Source: Loktanella sp. S4079 (GTDB taxonomy: Bacteria; Pseudomonadota; Alphaproteobacteria; Rhodobacterales; Rhodobacteraceae). From it: a DNA stretch of 64,000 bases. Within the stretch, counting starts at the first letter, position 1, and every line of letters starts with the position of its first letter. The translations under genes and the position numbers were made by a program. The notes beneath the pieces are model-generated. The model had not been told where the DNA came from, made no database searches, and saw only the letters and a program-made list of their open reading frames with translations. The DNA is taken from NCBI RefSeq assembly GCF_000967725.1, contig NZ_JXYE01000004.1, positions 124,001-188,000 on the forward strand. Reading direction: 5' to 3'. Positions 24,404 to 33,988 of the stretch are shown one piece after another.

Positions 24404-25393
24404 CTAGGCGAATGTAGCGGCTGGCCGCACCTGACCCACTTCAATCCCGCGCCAGTTCTTAAGGATCGGCGCCATCCGTGCGATAGCTGCAGGATGATTG
24501 GCATCCAAAACACCGAGCTTCACAAGAATAGTCGCGATTGCGCATTCGCTTGCTCTGGTTGCGCCGTCGCGGATTTTCAACGCAACACCCAGACGTTTTT
24601 CTGGAATGATGGCGACAAATACGCCGTCGGCCCCGGTCTTGATCGCTGCGCGCCCATCCATCGCCCGCATCAAATCAGTGCACGCACGGGTTTCGCCGGC
24701 AACCAATTCGGGAAAGGCCATCATCGCCTCGCGCAGTTGAACCGCTGCGTTGCTGCGTCGGTCAGACCGATCATGCGCACTTGCAAAAAACGCCATTGCC
24801 CGCGCAAGCCCGTGAACGGTGCAAGCATGGTTCGGCGCAGAACACCCATCAATCCCATAGGTCGGGCTGGTTTCTTGGGTTGTTTCTTCGAATGCGGCTT
24901 TCCCGGCCTGCTGCACCGGGTGGTCGATTTTCTCGTAATCTGCGTCGCCTCCCAAGTGTTTGTTCAAGGTCAGAAAGCCAGCGTGCTTACCAGAGCAATT
25001 GTTATGGATCTGACACGGCTCTTGCTCTGCGCGGATCAATGCCTCGCGTGCGGGCTTGTCGCCGGGCACTTGCGGACCGCAGCGGAAATCATCCTCGGTC
25101 ATACCCATTTCCTTAAGCCAGACACCCACACGATCCGTGTGAATTGCGGCACCTTGGTGCGACGCACAGGCCAAAGCGAGCTGTTCTTGCGATAGATGCG
25201 CACCTGCGCCGCTTTCTAGCAGAGGCAATGCCTGAATCATCTTGCACGACGACCGTGGGAAAATCACAGCCGAAGGATCACCCCAAGCGTTCACAATTTC
25301 GCCAGTGTCATCACAGATCACCGCATGGCCCTGATGCACACATTCAAGCAGCTCGCCGCGCCAAACTTCGACCAGATCAACAGGATTCGCCAT
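24404..25393 (-). CDS. Asparaginase, Rhizobium etli AnsA type
   Basis: A 329-residue class 3 (ReAV-like) asparaginase, unrelated to the E. coli enzymes and using a Ser-Lys centre. The motifs are FPRSSCKMIQALPL (catalytic Ser and Lys about residues 48-51), LACASHQGAAIH, NNCSGKHAGFL (second Ser-Lys pair) and YGIDGCSAPNHACTVHGLA, with cysteines that bind zinc in the Rhizobium enzyme. It converts L-asparagine to aspartate and ammonia. No signal peptide is seen. AAAAGG precedes the ATG. Confidence 0.9.
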   Translation of the reverse strand: MANPVDLVEVWRGELLECVHQGHAVICDDTGEIVNAWGDPSAVIFPRSSCKMIQALPLLESGAGAHLSQEQLALACASHQGAAIHTDRVGVWLKEMGMTEDDFRCGPQVPGDKPAREALIRAEQEPCQIHNNCSGKHAGFLTLNKHLGGDADYEKIDHPVQQAGKAAFEETTQETSPTYGIDGCSAPNHACTVHGLARAMAFFASAHDRSDRRSNAAVQLREAMMAFPELVAGETRACTDLMRAMDGRAAIKTGADGVFVAIIPEKRLGVALKIRDGATRASECAIATILVKLGVLDANHPAAIARMAPILKNWRGIEVGQVRPAATFA

Positions 25394-25475
25394 TTTTTTG
25401 CCTTTTTGGATTGTAACTGTCGTTGCAATAGCGCGCCCATCACGGTTTTGGGGGCTTTTCCCCCTACGCTATTTT

Positions 25476-25505
25476 TTGATAGGTGATAAAGTATCCGGAT
25501 ATAAT
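25476..25505 (+). promoter_or_regulatory. promoter of the ialB-like gene
   Basis: TTGATA (25476-25481) and a perfect TATAAT (25500-25505) are 18 nt apart, the clearest housekeeping-type promoter in the window. The start point should be near 25512. Just upstream, GGGGG-CTTTT-CCCCC forms a small hairpin near 25450. Confidence 0.6.
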
Positions 25506-25533
25506 GGGGTCTGCTACCCAAAAGGTGTCGATC

Positions 25534-25593
25534 ATGGCATCGCAGTTGACAGACCACACTGAGGCAAAAGACAGCTTGGAGGCTGCGAGATGA
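25534..25593 (+). CDS. candidate 19-residue leader ORF before ialB
   Basis: After AAAAGG and 10 nt, ATG 25534 opens MASQLTDHTEAKDSLEAAR and stops at TGA 25591-25593, overlapping the next ATG (ATGA). It lies within the predicted leader mRNA. The next gene also has its own GGAGG, so the ORF may be only a coincidence. Confidence 0.3.
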   Translation: MASQLTDHTEAKDSLEAAR

Positions 25594-26120
25594 TTTTGAA
25601 TATTGCACGCACGTTGGGCATCGCGGCGGCACTTACTTTTGCGAATGCGGCGGTTGCGCAGGACTCGAGCGAAAACCGTGTTGCGGCAAATACAGATTGG
25701 GCGGTCTATGTGGAAAGCGACCCAAAAGAATGCTGGGCGGTCTCTGCGCCTGTTGAAACGGTAAATACCCGCGACGGCAACGTTGTAACGGTGCGCCGTG
25801 GCGAAATTCAGATGATTGTTTTCTATCGTCCGTCAGAAAACGTATCAGGTCAGGTCATGTTTGCCGCTGGATATCCATTTGCTAGTGGGTCGACAGTATC
25901 TGTCAAAATCGGCGACACCAGCTACGAGATGTTCACCGAAGGCGAATTCGCATGGCCCGCTAGTGCCGAAGACGATGCTAAATTCGTTGCTGCCATGAAA
26001 CGTGGTGCCGATGCGGTACTGACCGGCCGTTCAGGTCGCGGCACGCAAACACAAGATACATTCAGCTTGCTTGGCTTTACCGCCGCAGTTGACGAAGCTG
26101 CCTCGCAGTGTGCCAGCTAA
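25590..26120 (+). CDS. Invasion-associated locus B (IalB) family protein
   Basis: A 176-residue exported protein. The signal peptide MILNIARTLGIAAALTFANAAVAQ is followed by the family pattern NTDWAVYVESDPKECWAVSAP, VTVRRGEIQMIVFYRP and VSVKIGDTSYEMFTEGEFAW. IalB proteins are alphaproteobacterial envelope proteins named from Bartonella. In free-living relatives their role is unknown. Two Cys residues (in KECWAV and near the C-terminus in SQCAS) could form a disulfide. GGAGG lies 8 nt upstream. Confidence 0.85.
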   Translation: MILNIARTLGIAAALTFANAAVAQDSSENRVAANTDWAVYVESDPKECWAVSAPVETVNTRDGNVVTVRRGEIQMIVFYRPSENVSGQVMFAAGYPFASGSTVSVKIGDTSYEMFTEGEFAWPASAEDDAKFVAAMKRGADAVLTGRSGRGTQTQDTFSLLGFTAAVDEAASQCAS

Positions 26121-26135
26121 GCTTTAGCTGCAATC

Positions 26136-26165
26136 GCAACGTATTCGCGTTGCAAAATTAGTTTT
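26136..26165 (+). terminator. terminator after the ialB-like gene
   Basis: GCAACG (26136-26141) and CGTTGC (26148-26153) pair around 6 nt, followed by AAAATTAGTTTTT. A second, imperfect hairpin (GGGCTGCTTT with AAAGCGGCCC) follows at about 26174-26200. Confidence 0.5.
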
Positions 26166-26243
26166 TCTGGGGCGGGCTGCTTTTCTTGTGAAAGCGGCCC
26201 GTTCCTCTTATATGCAACGCCTGAACCCGATTTGGAGCACCCA

Positions 26244-27422
26244 ATGGACCCCAAGGCCCCCATCACCCAGGATGTCCTGACCATTCCGCGCAAACTGCCG
26301 GACGGTCCGCAAAATATCATTGGCCTGACCCGCCCTGCCCTGCGCGAGGCGTTGATCGCTGCTGGCACGAAGGAAAAGCAGGCGAAAATGCGTGCTGGGC
26401 AAATCTGGCAATGGCTGTACCATTGGGGGGTGCGCGATTTTGATCAGATGACCAATCTGTCCAAAGACTACCGCGCCATGCTGGCTGAGAAATTCGTCAT
26501 TGCCCTTCCCGAGGTCGTGACACGCCAGATTTCCGAAGATGGCACCCGGAAATATTTGGTGCGGATCGCTGGTGGCCACGAAGTCGAGGTCGTCTATATC
26601 CCCGAAACGGATCGCGGGACGCTATGTATCTCGAGCCAAGTCGGATGCACGCTCACTTGTTCGTTCTGCCATACCGGAACGCAAAAATTGGTGCGTAACC
26701 TGACGCCGGGTGAGATCATTGGCCAAGTTATGCTGGCGCGCGATGATTTGGCCGAATGGCCCGAACAGGGCGCACGCAACACCGCGGCGCCACGCCTTTT
26801 GTCGAACATCGTGCTGATGGGCATGGGCGAACCGTTGTACAATTTTGAAAATGTGCGTGACGCGATGAAGATCGCGCTTGATCCCGAAGGTATCGCGCTT
26901 TCGCGTCGTCGCATTACGCTATCGACCTCTGGCGTCGTACCCGAGATCGCCCGCACTGCCGAAGAAATCGGTTGCCAACTGGCCGTGTCGTTCCATGCTA
27001 CCACAGACGAAGTGCGCGATAAGCTGGTGCCAATCAACAAACGTTGGCCAATCGCTGACTTGCTCGACGCATTGCGCGCCTATCCCAAAGCCTCAAATTC
27101 CGAGAGGATCACCTTTGAGTATGTGATGCTGGATGGCGTAAATGATACCGACGAAGACGCGCATCGACTGGTTAAACTGATCGAAGGCATCCCTGCTAAG
27201 ATCAACCTGATCCCTTTCAACGAATGGCCCGGCGCACCTTACAAGCGGTCGTCGAATAACCGTATTCGCGCCTTTGCGGATATCGTGTTTAATGCTGGAT
27301 ATTCGTCACCTGTACGCAAGCCACGCGGCGAAGATATCATGGCTGCCTGTGGTCAGTTGAAATCAGCAACCGAACGTCAGCGAAAAAGTCGCGCGCAAAT
27401 CGCACAAGAGACCGGGCTTTAA
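26244..27422 (+). CDS. rlmN: 23S rRNA (adenine2503-C2)-methyltransferase
   Basis: A 392-residue radical SAM methyltransferase that methylates A2503 of 23S rRNA and A37 of some tRNAs. The cluster motif is [12 protein letters not shown] (CxxxCxxC) after [10 protein letters not shown]. Other family segments are [45 protein letters not shown] and the C-terminal [15 protein letters not shown] with the catalytic Cys. ATG 26244 has GGAG 8 nt upstream. An in-frame TTG at 26232 is less likely. It has its own transcript, judging from the hairpins before it. Confidence 0.96.
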   Translation: MDPKAPITQDVLTIPRKLPDGPQNIIGLTRPALREALIAAGTKEKQAKMRAGQIWQWLYHWGVRDFDQMTNLSKDYRAMLAEKFVIALPEVVTRQISEDGTRKYLVRIAGGHEVEVVYIPETDRGTLCISSQVGCTLTCSFCHTGTQKLVRNLTPGEIIGQVMLARDDLAEWPEQGARNTAAPRLLSNIVLMGMGEPLYNFENVRDAMKIALDPEGIALSRRRITLSTSGVVPEIARTAEEIGCQLAVSFHATTDEVRDKLVPINKRWPIADLLDALRAYPKASNSERITFEYVMLDGVNDTDEDAHRLVKLIEGIPAKINLIPFNEWPGAPYKRSSNNRIRAFADIVFNAGYSSPVRKPRGEDIMAACGQLKSATERQRKSRAQIAQETGL

Positions 27423-27456
27423 CCATATATTTATCGTGTTTCGTTAAGCATACCGC

Positions 27457-27663
27457 ATGAAACACATTATGCTTGATCTCCCGCCTGAACTGCTTGACGC
27501 GCTTGAACATGTTGCCGGACGTGACGAGGTTGCGATTGCAAGCCTTGTTCGCGACGCGGTGCGCAATGATTTAAAACAACGCGCCTCTGCATTAGCGAGC
27601 CGCACACAACGTATGCCAATTGGCATGCCACCCCCGCATCAACCGACGGCTCATGCTATCTAA
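27457..27663 (+). CDS. small ribbon-helix-helix-like protein
   Basis: A 68-residue protein. MKHIMLDLPPELLDALEHVA, then VAIASLVRDAVRNDLKQR, reads as one beta strand and two helices, the pattern of Arc/CopG-type DNA-binding proteins. The tail RMPIGMPPPHQPTAHAI is Pro-rich and likely disordered. No partner toxin gene is next to it. It may be a small regulator. It stands between rlmN and a convergent operon with a terminator right behind it. Confidence 0.65.
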   Translation: MKHIMLDLPPELLDALEHVAGRDEVAIASLVRDAVRNDLKQRASALASRTQRMPIGMPPPHQPTAHAI

Positions 27664-27670
27664 ATGAAAT

Positions 27671-27694
27671 GCCCGCAGCAAAAAGACTGCGGGC
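27671..27694. terminator. terminator stem-loop between RHH gene and mannoside operon
   Basis: GCCCGCAG (27671-27678) pairs with CTGCGGGC (27687-27694) around 8 nt. The loop CAAAAAGA reads TCTTTTTG on the minus strand. It probably serves both convergent units. Confidence 0.65.
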
Positions 27695-27702
27695 GCTTGT
27701 CT

Positions 27703-28821
27703 TTATGCGAGCAGTGCGCGCGCCTCTTCAGGGGATAGTGCCTCTGGCCGTTTACACGTCGTGGTCATTTCAACGAAACGCCGCTCTTCTCCGGCGCGTA
27801 GGATGCTGGTCATCACGTCCACTGCATGCACGGCCACGTCAATATTGCAGCGGTGCTCGCGCCCTTCGGCGATTGCGGCGGCCATATCTGCCAGCCCGGC
27901 ACAGCGATAGTTCGCGCGATCTTCTTGGTTGGCGACACCGAATGGATGCTCCCACGGGTCAACAGTGGTGATTTCACTATCCGCGCCACTGATCTCGATA
28001 TCTCCGCCAAAGAAGTTCGGATCAGGCACAAAGATGGACCCATCTTCGCCATATAGCTCCATATTTGCATGACGGTGCGCCCAGACGTCCCAGCTCGCGC
28101 CAAGTGTCACAACCGCGCCGTTTTCAAATTCAAGCAAGGCCTGAATGTTGGTGGGTGTCTCAACGGGCACCGTTTCACCCAAGCGATCACCGTTGCCGAT
28201 AGTTCGCGTGGCAAAGGTCGCAGTTGCAAGCGCCGTTACAGATTTCACCGGCCCGATAAGCTGAATGAGGTTGGTAATATAGTATGGACCCAAATCCAAA
28301 ACGGGGCCGCCACCCGGCTTAAAGAAAAAGTCGGGATTGGGATGCCATGCTTCCATGCCGTGGCTCATCACGTGGCAGGTCCCACCGATGATCCGTCCAA
28401 TTTTGCCAGCGTCAATCTGCGCACGCGCCAATTGATGCGCCCCGCCCAGGAAAGTATCCGGCGCAGAGCCAACGCGCAGGCCCTTGGCCTCTGCGAGATC
28501 GCGTAGCTCTTTGCCTTCATCCAGCGTTAGGACAAGCGGTTTTTCGGAATAGGCGTGTTTGCCAGCCTCCAAAATCCGCTTGGTCACGGCGAAATGCACA
28601 TCTGGGATCGTCAGGTTTACGACCACATCAACGTCAGTGGCCTTGAGCAAGTCATCCACAGTTTCCGCACGCACGCCAAATTCCGCAGCACGCGCATTTG
28701 CGGCATCTATGTTGATGTCAGCCACTGCCTTGACCTCGAGCGACTTAAACAGCGGCGCTAATTTTAAGTACGAGGTTGAGATATTACCGCATCCAATGAT
28801 GCCTACACCAAGTTTTGTCAT
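27703..28821 (-). CDS. Gfo/Idh/MocA family oxidoreductase
   Basis: A 372-residue NAD(P)-dependent dehydrogenase. The N-terminal Rossmann motif VGIIGCGNISTSYLKLAP (about 5-22) and EAGKHAYSEKPLVLTLDEG (with the family Lys) are clear. The C-terminal half carries GPVLDLGPYYITNLIQLIGP, with the usual Asp and Tyr positions. It is the last gene of the mannoside operon, 9 nt after the isomerase gene. Such enzymes oxidise sugars or sugar derivatives, and a role in processing the sugar freed by the mannosidase is likely. The substrate is not known. Confidence 0.88.
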   Translation of the reverse strand: MTKLGVGIIGCGNISTSYLKLAPLFKSLEVKAVADINIDAANARAAEFGVRAETVDDLLKATDVDVVVNLTIPDVHFAVTKRILEAGKHAYSEKPLVLTLDEGKELRDLAEAKGLRVGSAPDTFLGGAHQLARAQIDAGKIGRIIGGTCHVMSHGMEAWHPNPDFFFKPGGGPVLDLGPYYITNLIQLIGPVKSVTALATATFATRTIGNGDRLGETVPVETPTNIQALLEFENGAVVTLGASWDVWAHRHANMELYGEDGSIFVPDPNFFGGDIEISGADSEITTVDPWEHPFGVANQEDRANYRCAGLADMAAAIAEGREHRCNIDVAVHAVDVMTSILRAGEERRFVEMTTTCKRPEALSPEEARALLA

Positions 28822-28830
28822 GAGTATCTC

Positions 28831-29577
28831 TTAGAATTTTTGAATTGAGGCCAAGCTGCGGCGCGCAAAGCGCGCGTGGTCTTTTGGATTGTCATGTTCG
28901 ATCACGTAGTGGTCCACGCCTGTCGCCTGAAGCGCAGCGTGAATGGGTGCCCAGTCTTGGACCCCGTGACCGACATCGGCCCAGCCATCTTCGTCAGTGT
29001 TTTCACCTTCTGGGGCAATGTCCTTGATATGCGCAGCCGTGATGCGGCCAGCATATTTATTGATCCAGTCGACGGGGCTAAACCCGGCACGCAAGACCCA
29101 GCCTAGATCCAGCTCAAGCATCAGATCGTCAGAGGCCGCAGCGATCAAGTCGAGCGGCAGGTCACCTGTTTCTGTGGCAACAAATTCAAAGTCATGGTTG
29201 TGCCAGCCGAACAGCAGCCCTGCATCTTGGAACGGCTTGCCCGCTTCGGACAGACGTTGGCCGAACGCAGCCCAACCGGCGGCATCCTTGGGGCGGTCAT
29301 CGGGCATGACAAAGGGAACGATGATCTTATTTGTTCCCAATTCCTTGGCCGTTGCGATCAAATTGGCCGCATCGCCTTCGGCCATATCCAGCCCGATATG
29401 CGTGCTGGTCATCTTAAGACCTGTCGCGTCTAGCCCCGCCTTGAGCGCATCAAGATCATCGAACAAGCCACCAAAGCCTTCGACCTCTTTGAACCCTGTG
29501 TCAGCCAACATTTTCAGCGTGTCGGCCAAGGGCGGAAAATTTCGCGAACAGTACAACTGGTATGAAATCCGCGGCAT
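28831..29577 (-). CDS. Sugar phosphate isomerase/epimerase (AP endonuclease 2-type TIM barrel)
   Basis: A 248-residue TIM-barrel protein of the xylose-isomerase-like superfamily. Metal-site segments are seen in KEVEGFGGLFDDL, LLFGWHNHDFEF, LMLELDLGWVLRAG and AAHIKDIAPEG, ending YVIEHDNPKDHARFARRS, the usual arrangement of Glu, His and Asp ligands. It lies 14 nt after the mannosidase gene and is followed by the Gfo/Idh dehydrogenase, a common pairing in sugar-oxidation clusters. The specific sugar is not known. Confidence 0.88.
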   Translation of the reverse strand: MPRISYQLYCSRNFPPLADTLKMLADTGFKEVEGFGGLFDDLDALKAGLDATGLKMTSTHIGLDMAEGDAANLIATAKELGTNKIIVPFVMPDDRPKDAAGWAAFGQRLSEAGKPFQDAGLLFGWHNHDFEFVATETGDLPLDLIAAASDDLMLELDLGWVLRAGFSPVDWINKYAGRITAAHIKDIAPEGENTDEDGWADVGHGVQDWAPIHAALQATGVDHYVIEHDNPKDHARFARRSLASIQKF

Positions 29578-29591
29578 CGTGCTCTCCTTAT

Positions 29592-31964
29592 TTATGCGTA
29601 GGTCGCGCTGTGCAAATCGCGCAGCGTGAAGTTTGGTTTGTCAGTTGGATCAGCAGGTGTGAAACGCACCTGTTTGCTTTGCCCCGGTAAAAGGGCAAAT
29701 GCATTGTCATCAAATCGCCCGGCGACGTCCGCCTCGACGGCGACAAACAACGCCAGCGCATCTGCGGTGATCGTGATTACATTTCCATCAACCTGATACG
29801 CCAGATTAGGCACAATAAGATCGTAGTCTTTGTATGGTCGAGGCGCGAAGGTATCGCTGCCAGTAGAGCCGTCTGAAACGCTCCATTCAAAATGCAACAA
29901 TTCATCCTGCCCAAGGTCGTGGGCCGCAACGCGAAGCACATCAACGGCGTTCTCTGCGACTTCTGCCCGATCTGTTCCAAGCTCGCGCAGCGTGCCATGC
30001 ATGTTCACGCCATAGGCCGTGACGGTAACCTCGCATCGCTGCGGCGTGTCATTGACCGCCCGCAAAACAAGCGCGTCATCTTGTGGTACCGCCGTGACCA
30101 AGACAGGAGCATAGAAATCCCGCGCCATATGGTGCAGCAATTTCCAATCGCCCCCATGATCCAATGACGCCCAAGAACAAACCGGCCATGTATCATTGAG
30201 CTGCCAGATCAATGTGCCCATGCAATGCGGTTTGAGGCTTCGCCAATGGGTGACCGCTGTTTTAATCGCAAGCCCCTGCTGAACTTGGGACATGTACACA
30301 AAGTCATCAAAATGCTTAGGCCAGCGGAAATAGCGAAACATGGTTTCTGCGATCCGTGCATTGCCACCTTCGTTCTTTTGGTGGCTTTCAAAGACGGGCG
30401 CGGCAATGTTCTGATCGGCTTCGCCTGCAAATTTGCGGATCGCGTTCATCGACGGATAGCTTTGGAAGCCAAACTCTGAACAAAACCGCGGGCTGACATC
30501 CCGATAATGCTCAAAGTCCCGGCCTTCGTGCCAGACCGACCAGAAATGCATATCGCCCGATCCATCATCATGCCATGCATCACCAAAATTCATTGGGCCC
30601 GGCGAAGGCGATGACGGCCACCAAATCGCAGTCGGATCAGTTTCGAGCAACTGCGTCTCAATCGCCCTATTCAGTCGATCGTAGTTCACCAAATACCGAT
30701 CACGATCGTTGATGCTGCAATCATACCAGCCAAGCGCGCCAATCAGTTCATTATCACCGCACCAGACCGCAATGCTGGCGTGATGATGCATCCGCGCGAC
30801 GTTGTCTTTGATCTCGGCGCGGACTTCGTCCAGATAGGCGTTGTCGGATGGGTAGAGGTTACAAGCGAACATAAAGTCCTGCCAAACCAGCAAGCCCAAT
30901 TCATCGCAAGCATCATAGAACGAGGTTGGCTCATACCGACCGCCGCCCCAAATTCGGACCATGTTCATATTCGCGTCGACTGCCGATTGCAGCAAGTCGC
31001 GTGTTTTTTCTTCGGTAATCTGGCCAGGCAATGCGTCAGCGGGAATCCAATTTGCCCCTTTGCAAAACACATCCCGTCCGTTGATGCGGAACTTGAACCC
31101 CATCCCGGCGTCGTCTTTTTCGGTGATCAGTTCGAGCTTGCGCAGACCAATACGGCGATGTGCCGTGGCAGAACCCGCAGTCACAGTCAGATCATAGAGC
31201 GGCTGATCACCCTGATCCGCAGGCCACCATAAATCGGGATTATCGATTTGAATGGACAAGTCACAGCAGCCGTTATCCACGGTGCCTGACACTGTCTGAC
31301 CCGCAATAGATACAGAGACTTCACCATCGTGATGTGCGGTGTAGACCGTCACGCCCAGCGCGACCGCTCCTTCGCTGTGATCTTGGGTCACTGCTAGCCG
31401 CTCAATACGGGCAACTTTGGATGGCTCGATCGCCATGGTGCCATAGATTCCGAACGGAGCCAGCGCAATATTCCAATCCCAACCGAAATCACAGGCTGGT
31501 TTGCGCAGCATATTCCCATCCGGGATTGGGCAGTTCTTACTGATGGGCAGCGGAAAAGGATGCGCCGCCTGCTTTTTCCCACCCGCCACAACTGGGGAAT
31601 GGAATGTGATGCTGATCGTATTCGTCCCGACCTTTGCGAACTCTGACAATGGCACGCGATAGGTGCGAAATGCGTTCTCTGCCTTTAGGACAATCTGATC
31701 GTTCACACGGACCGTCACAACAGTGTCGACCTCGGACAGCACCAAATCTATATCGATTTCGGAAACGTCGAAATGACGGCTGACTGTCCAGTCACGCTCG
31801 CAAATCCAGCGCAGATCATATTCATTGCGCCCCCAATAAGGATCAGCAATTAGCCCTGCCTCATGCAGCGCGGTGATCCCATCGGTGGGCAGATGCATTG
31901 CACAGGTGTAATCGCCGCTGTCATCCGACAGCGACCATTCACCAGCAAGACTAAGCTGTGTCAC
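29592..31964 (-). CDS. Beta-mannosidase-like glycoside hydrolase family 2
   Basis: A 790-residue retaining glycosidase without a signal peptide, so intracellular. The N-terminal sugar-binding domain contains WYVRR-like DLRWICERDWTVSRHFDV. Then come the beta-sandwich and the TIM barrel (about 290-590). The probable acid/base Glu406 is in VWCGDNELIGALGW and the nucleophile Glu497 in RFCSEFGFQSYPS, both in the form typical of beta-mannosidases rather than beta-galactosidases. Its ATG overlaps the stop of the transporter ATPase gene (ATGA). It would hydrolyse mannosides brought in by the adjacent ABC system. Confidence 0.87.
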   Translation of the reverse strand: MTQLSLAGEWSLSDDSGDYTCAMHLPTDGITALHEAGLIADPYWGRNEYDLRWICERDWTVSRHFDVSEIDIDLVLSEVDTVVTVRVNDQIVLKAENAFRTYRVPLSEFAKVGTNTISITFHSPVVAGGKKQAAHPFPLPISKNCPIPDGNMLRKPACDFGWDWNIALAPFGIYGTMAIEPSKVARIERLAVTQDHSEGAVALGVTVYTAHHDGEVSVSIAGQTVSGTVDNGCCDLSIQIDNPDLWWPADQGDQPLYDLTVTAGSATAHRRIGLRKLELITEKDDAGMGFKFRINGRDVFCKGANWIPADALPGQITEEKTRDLLQSAVDANMNMVRIWGGGRYEPTSFYDACDELGLLVWQDFMFACNLYPSDNAYLDEVRAEIKDNVARMHHHASIAVWCGDNELIGALGWYDCSINDRDRYLVNYDRLNRAIETQLLETDPTAIWWPSSPSPGPMNFGDAWHDDGSGDMHFWSVWHEGRDFEHYRDVSPRFCSEFGFQSYPSMNAIRKFAGEADQNIAAPVFESHQKNEGGNARIAETMFRYFRWPKHFDDFVYMSQVQQGLAIKTAVTHWRSLKPHCMGTLIWQLNDTWPVCSWASLDHGGDWKLLHHMARDFYAPVLVTAVPQDDALVLRAVNDTPQRCEVTVTAYGVNMHGTLRELGTDRAEVAENAVDVLRVAAHDLGQDELLHFEWSVSDGSTGSDTFAPRPYKDYDLIVPNLAYQVDGNVITITADALALFVAVEADVAGRFDDNAFALLPGQSKQVRFTPADPTDKPNFTLRDLHSATYA

Positions 31965-33040
31965 AGGCGATCCTCTGTTGCTTTGTCAAACAAGGACGCG
32001 CGCGATGGATCAATCCCAATCGACAGCTTTTCGCCGTCTTTCACGCGTGCCTGCCCATCCATCCGGATGCGGAAACTATGCTGGCCAAGTTTTGCGTAAA
32101 CCAACGTATCCGATCCCATTGGCTCGACCAGATCAACAGCCACTTCAAACTGTAACGGCGCATTCTTAACGAGTTCGCCCGTCACCACATGCTCTGGCCG
32201 TATCCCAATCGTTGCGGGACGATCCGCCGTTTGGGGCCCGGCGAATTCGTAATCGTCCATCGGGATCACCATATCATCGACCCTAAATGCACCACCCTCA
32301 AGCGCACCTTCAAGGAAGTTCATCGACGGGCTACCAATAAAGTCCGCCACATAAAGGTTGCGCGGTTGGTTATAAATCTCGTCTGGCGTGCCCAACTGCA
32401 TGATCTTGCCGCCCTTCATGACAGCAATACGATCCGCGAGCGTCATCGCCTCGACCTGATCATGGGTCACATAGATCATCGTGTTTTCAAGCTGATTATG
32501 CAGGCGCTTGAGCTCGACACGCAGATCAACGCGCAGTTTTGCATCGAGGTTCGACAATGGTTCATCGAACAAGAACACATCAACGTCACGCACCAGAGCG
32601 CGGCCAATCGCGACACGCTGACGCTGACCACCGGACAAGGCACCCGGTTTGCGGTCGAGTAAGGCTTCGATTTGCAGGATTTCAGCCGCCCGTGCGACCC
32701 GCTTTTCGATCTCATCTTTGGGGACTTTGGCGTTTTTCAAACCAAACGACAGGTTCCCTTTCACGCTCATCTGCGGGTAAAGTGCATAGGATTGGAACAC
32801 CATCCCGATACCGCGGTCAGATGGCTCTGCCCAAGTGACGTTCTTGCCTTTGATGAAAATCTGGCCGTCCGTCACCTCGAGCAAGCCCGCGATGCAGTTC
32901 AACAAAGTTGACTTGCCGCAGCCCGATGAACCCAGCAGCACAAGGAACTCGCCCTCGCCAATGTTGAGGTTGAGATTTTGCAGCACTTTGACTGCGCCAA
33001 ACGAAAGGTCGAGATTTTTGATTTCTACAGAGTTAGTCAT
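31961..33040 (-). CDS. Sugar ABC transporter ATPase (UgpC/MalK type)
   Basis: A 359-residue ATPase. Walker A GSSGCGKSTLLNCIAG (about 37-52), Q-loop FQSYALYPQMSV, signature LSGGQRQRVAIGRAL, Walker B VFLFDEPLSNLDA and the H-loop YVTHDQVEAMTLADRIAVM are all complete. The C-terminal third is the TOBE/OB regulatory domain (RPATIGIRPEHVVTGE). It energises the two permeases encoded 6 nt upstream. The family is often shared between several sugar importers. Confidence 0.94.
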   Translation of the reverse strand: MTNSVEIKNLDLSFGAVKVLQNLNLNIGEGEFLVLLGSSGCGKSTLLNCIAGLLEVTDGQIFIKGKNVTWAEPSDRGIGMVFQSYALYPQMSVKGNLSFGLKNAKVPKDEIEKRVARAAEILQIEALLDRKPGALSGGQRQRVAIGRALVRDVDVFLFDEPLSNLDAKLRVDLRVELKRLHNQLENTMIYVTHDQVEAMTLADRIAVMKGGKIMQLGTPDEIYNQPRNLYVADFIGSPSMNFLEGALEGGAFRVDDMVIPMDDYEFAGPQTADRPATIGIRPEHVVTGELVKNAPLQFEVAVDLVEPMGSDTLVYAKLGQHSFRIRMDGQARVKDGEKLSIGIDPSRASLFDKATEDRL

Positions 33041-33046
33041 ATTTTA

Positions 33047-33988
33047 TCAGCCTTTGACAGCGCCGGCAGCGATGCCGCGTACGAAAAGTTTGCCAGAGGC
33101 AAAGTAAATAACGAGAGGAACAAGCCCGGTCAGCAAAGTGGCCGCCATGTTCACGTTGTATTCCTTAACCCCCTGTACAGAGTTCACGATATTGTTCAGC
33201 TGCACGGTCATCGGATACCGATCAGGCGAAGAAATATAGGTCACCCCAAAGAGGAAGTCGTTCCAGATGCCCGTCACCTGAATGATCAAGGACACAACAA
33301 AGATCGGCAGTGACATCGGCAACATGATCCGAAAGAAAATCGACCAGAACCCGGCCCCGTCAACGCGGGCAGCCTTGAACAGCTCCTCTGGGATCGAGGC
33401 AAAGTAATTGCGGAAAAGCAAGGTATTGATGGGCATCCCAAAGGCGACATGCACCAAAACCAAACCTGTCAGCGAACCGTACAAGCCAGCCTCGCGCAGC
33501 ATGATTACGATTGGATAGAGCATGATTTGATAGGGAATAAAGGCCCCAATCATGAGGATGCTAAAGAACACCTCTGAGCCTTTGAATTTCCACATCGACA
33601 AGGCGTAGCCATTCACACTGGCCACAGCGACCGAAATAATCACAGAAGGGATCAGAATGCGGACAGAGTTCCAGAACCCGCGTGAAAGACCATCACAATT
33701 GATGCCGGTACAGGCTTCGGCCCATGCTTTGACCCAGGGTTGAAAGGTGATCTCAAGCGGTGGGGCAAAAATGTTACCCATCTGAATTTCGGGCATCCCC
33801 TTAAGAGAGGTGACGACCATCACGTAAAGCGGCAGCGCGTAATACATCGCCACCACAATCAACGTGCCATAGAGCATGATGTTCGTGCGGCTTAGCGCTT
33901 TGCGTGGTTTTGGGCCGCGCGGTTCGTCGAGATCAGGGTTGACTGCATTGACTGCCGCAGTCGGAGCAAGTGTTCCGGGATTAGCCAC
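33047..33988 (-). CDS. Sugar ABC transporter permease (MalG type)
   Basis: With GTG 33988 as start the protein has 313 residues. GGAGG lies 8 nt upstream and the start overlaps the other permease by 8 nt, while a longer reading to 34027 lies inside that gene. Six membrane helices are visible, beginning MLYGTLIVVAMYYALPLYVMV. The EAA loop that contacts the ATPase reads ELFKAARVDGAGFWSIFFRIMLPMS. A long, Pro-rich cytoplasmic N-terminus of about 35 residues precedes helix 1. Confidence 0.9.
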   Translation of the reverse strand: MANPGTLAPTAAVNAVNPDLDEPRGPKPRKALSRTNIMLYGTLIVVAMYYALPLYVMVVTSLKGMPEIQMGNIFAPPLEITFQPWVKAWAEACTGINCDGLSRGFWNSVRILIPSVIISVAVASVNGYALSMWKFKGSEVFFSILMIGAFIPYQIMLYPIVIMLREAGLYGSLTGLVLVHVAFGMPINTLLFRNYFASIPEELFKAARVDGAGFWSIFFRIMLPMSLPIFVVSLIIQVTGIWNDFLFGVTYISSPDRYPMTVQLNNIVNSVQGVKEYNVNMAATLLTGLVPLVIYFASGKLFVRGIAAGAVKG

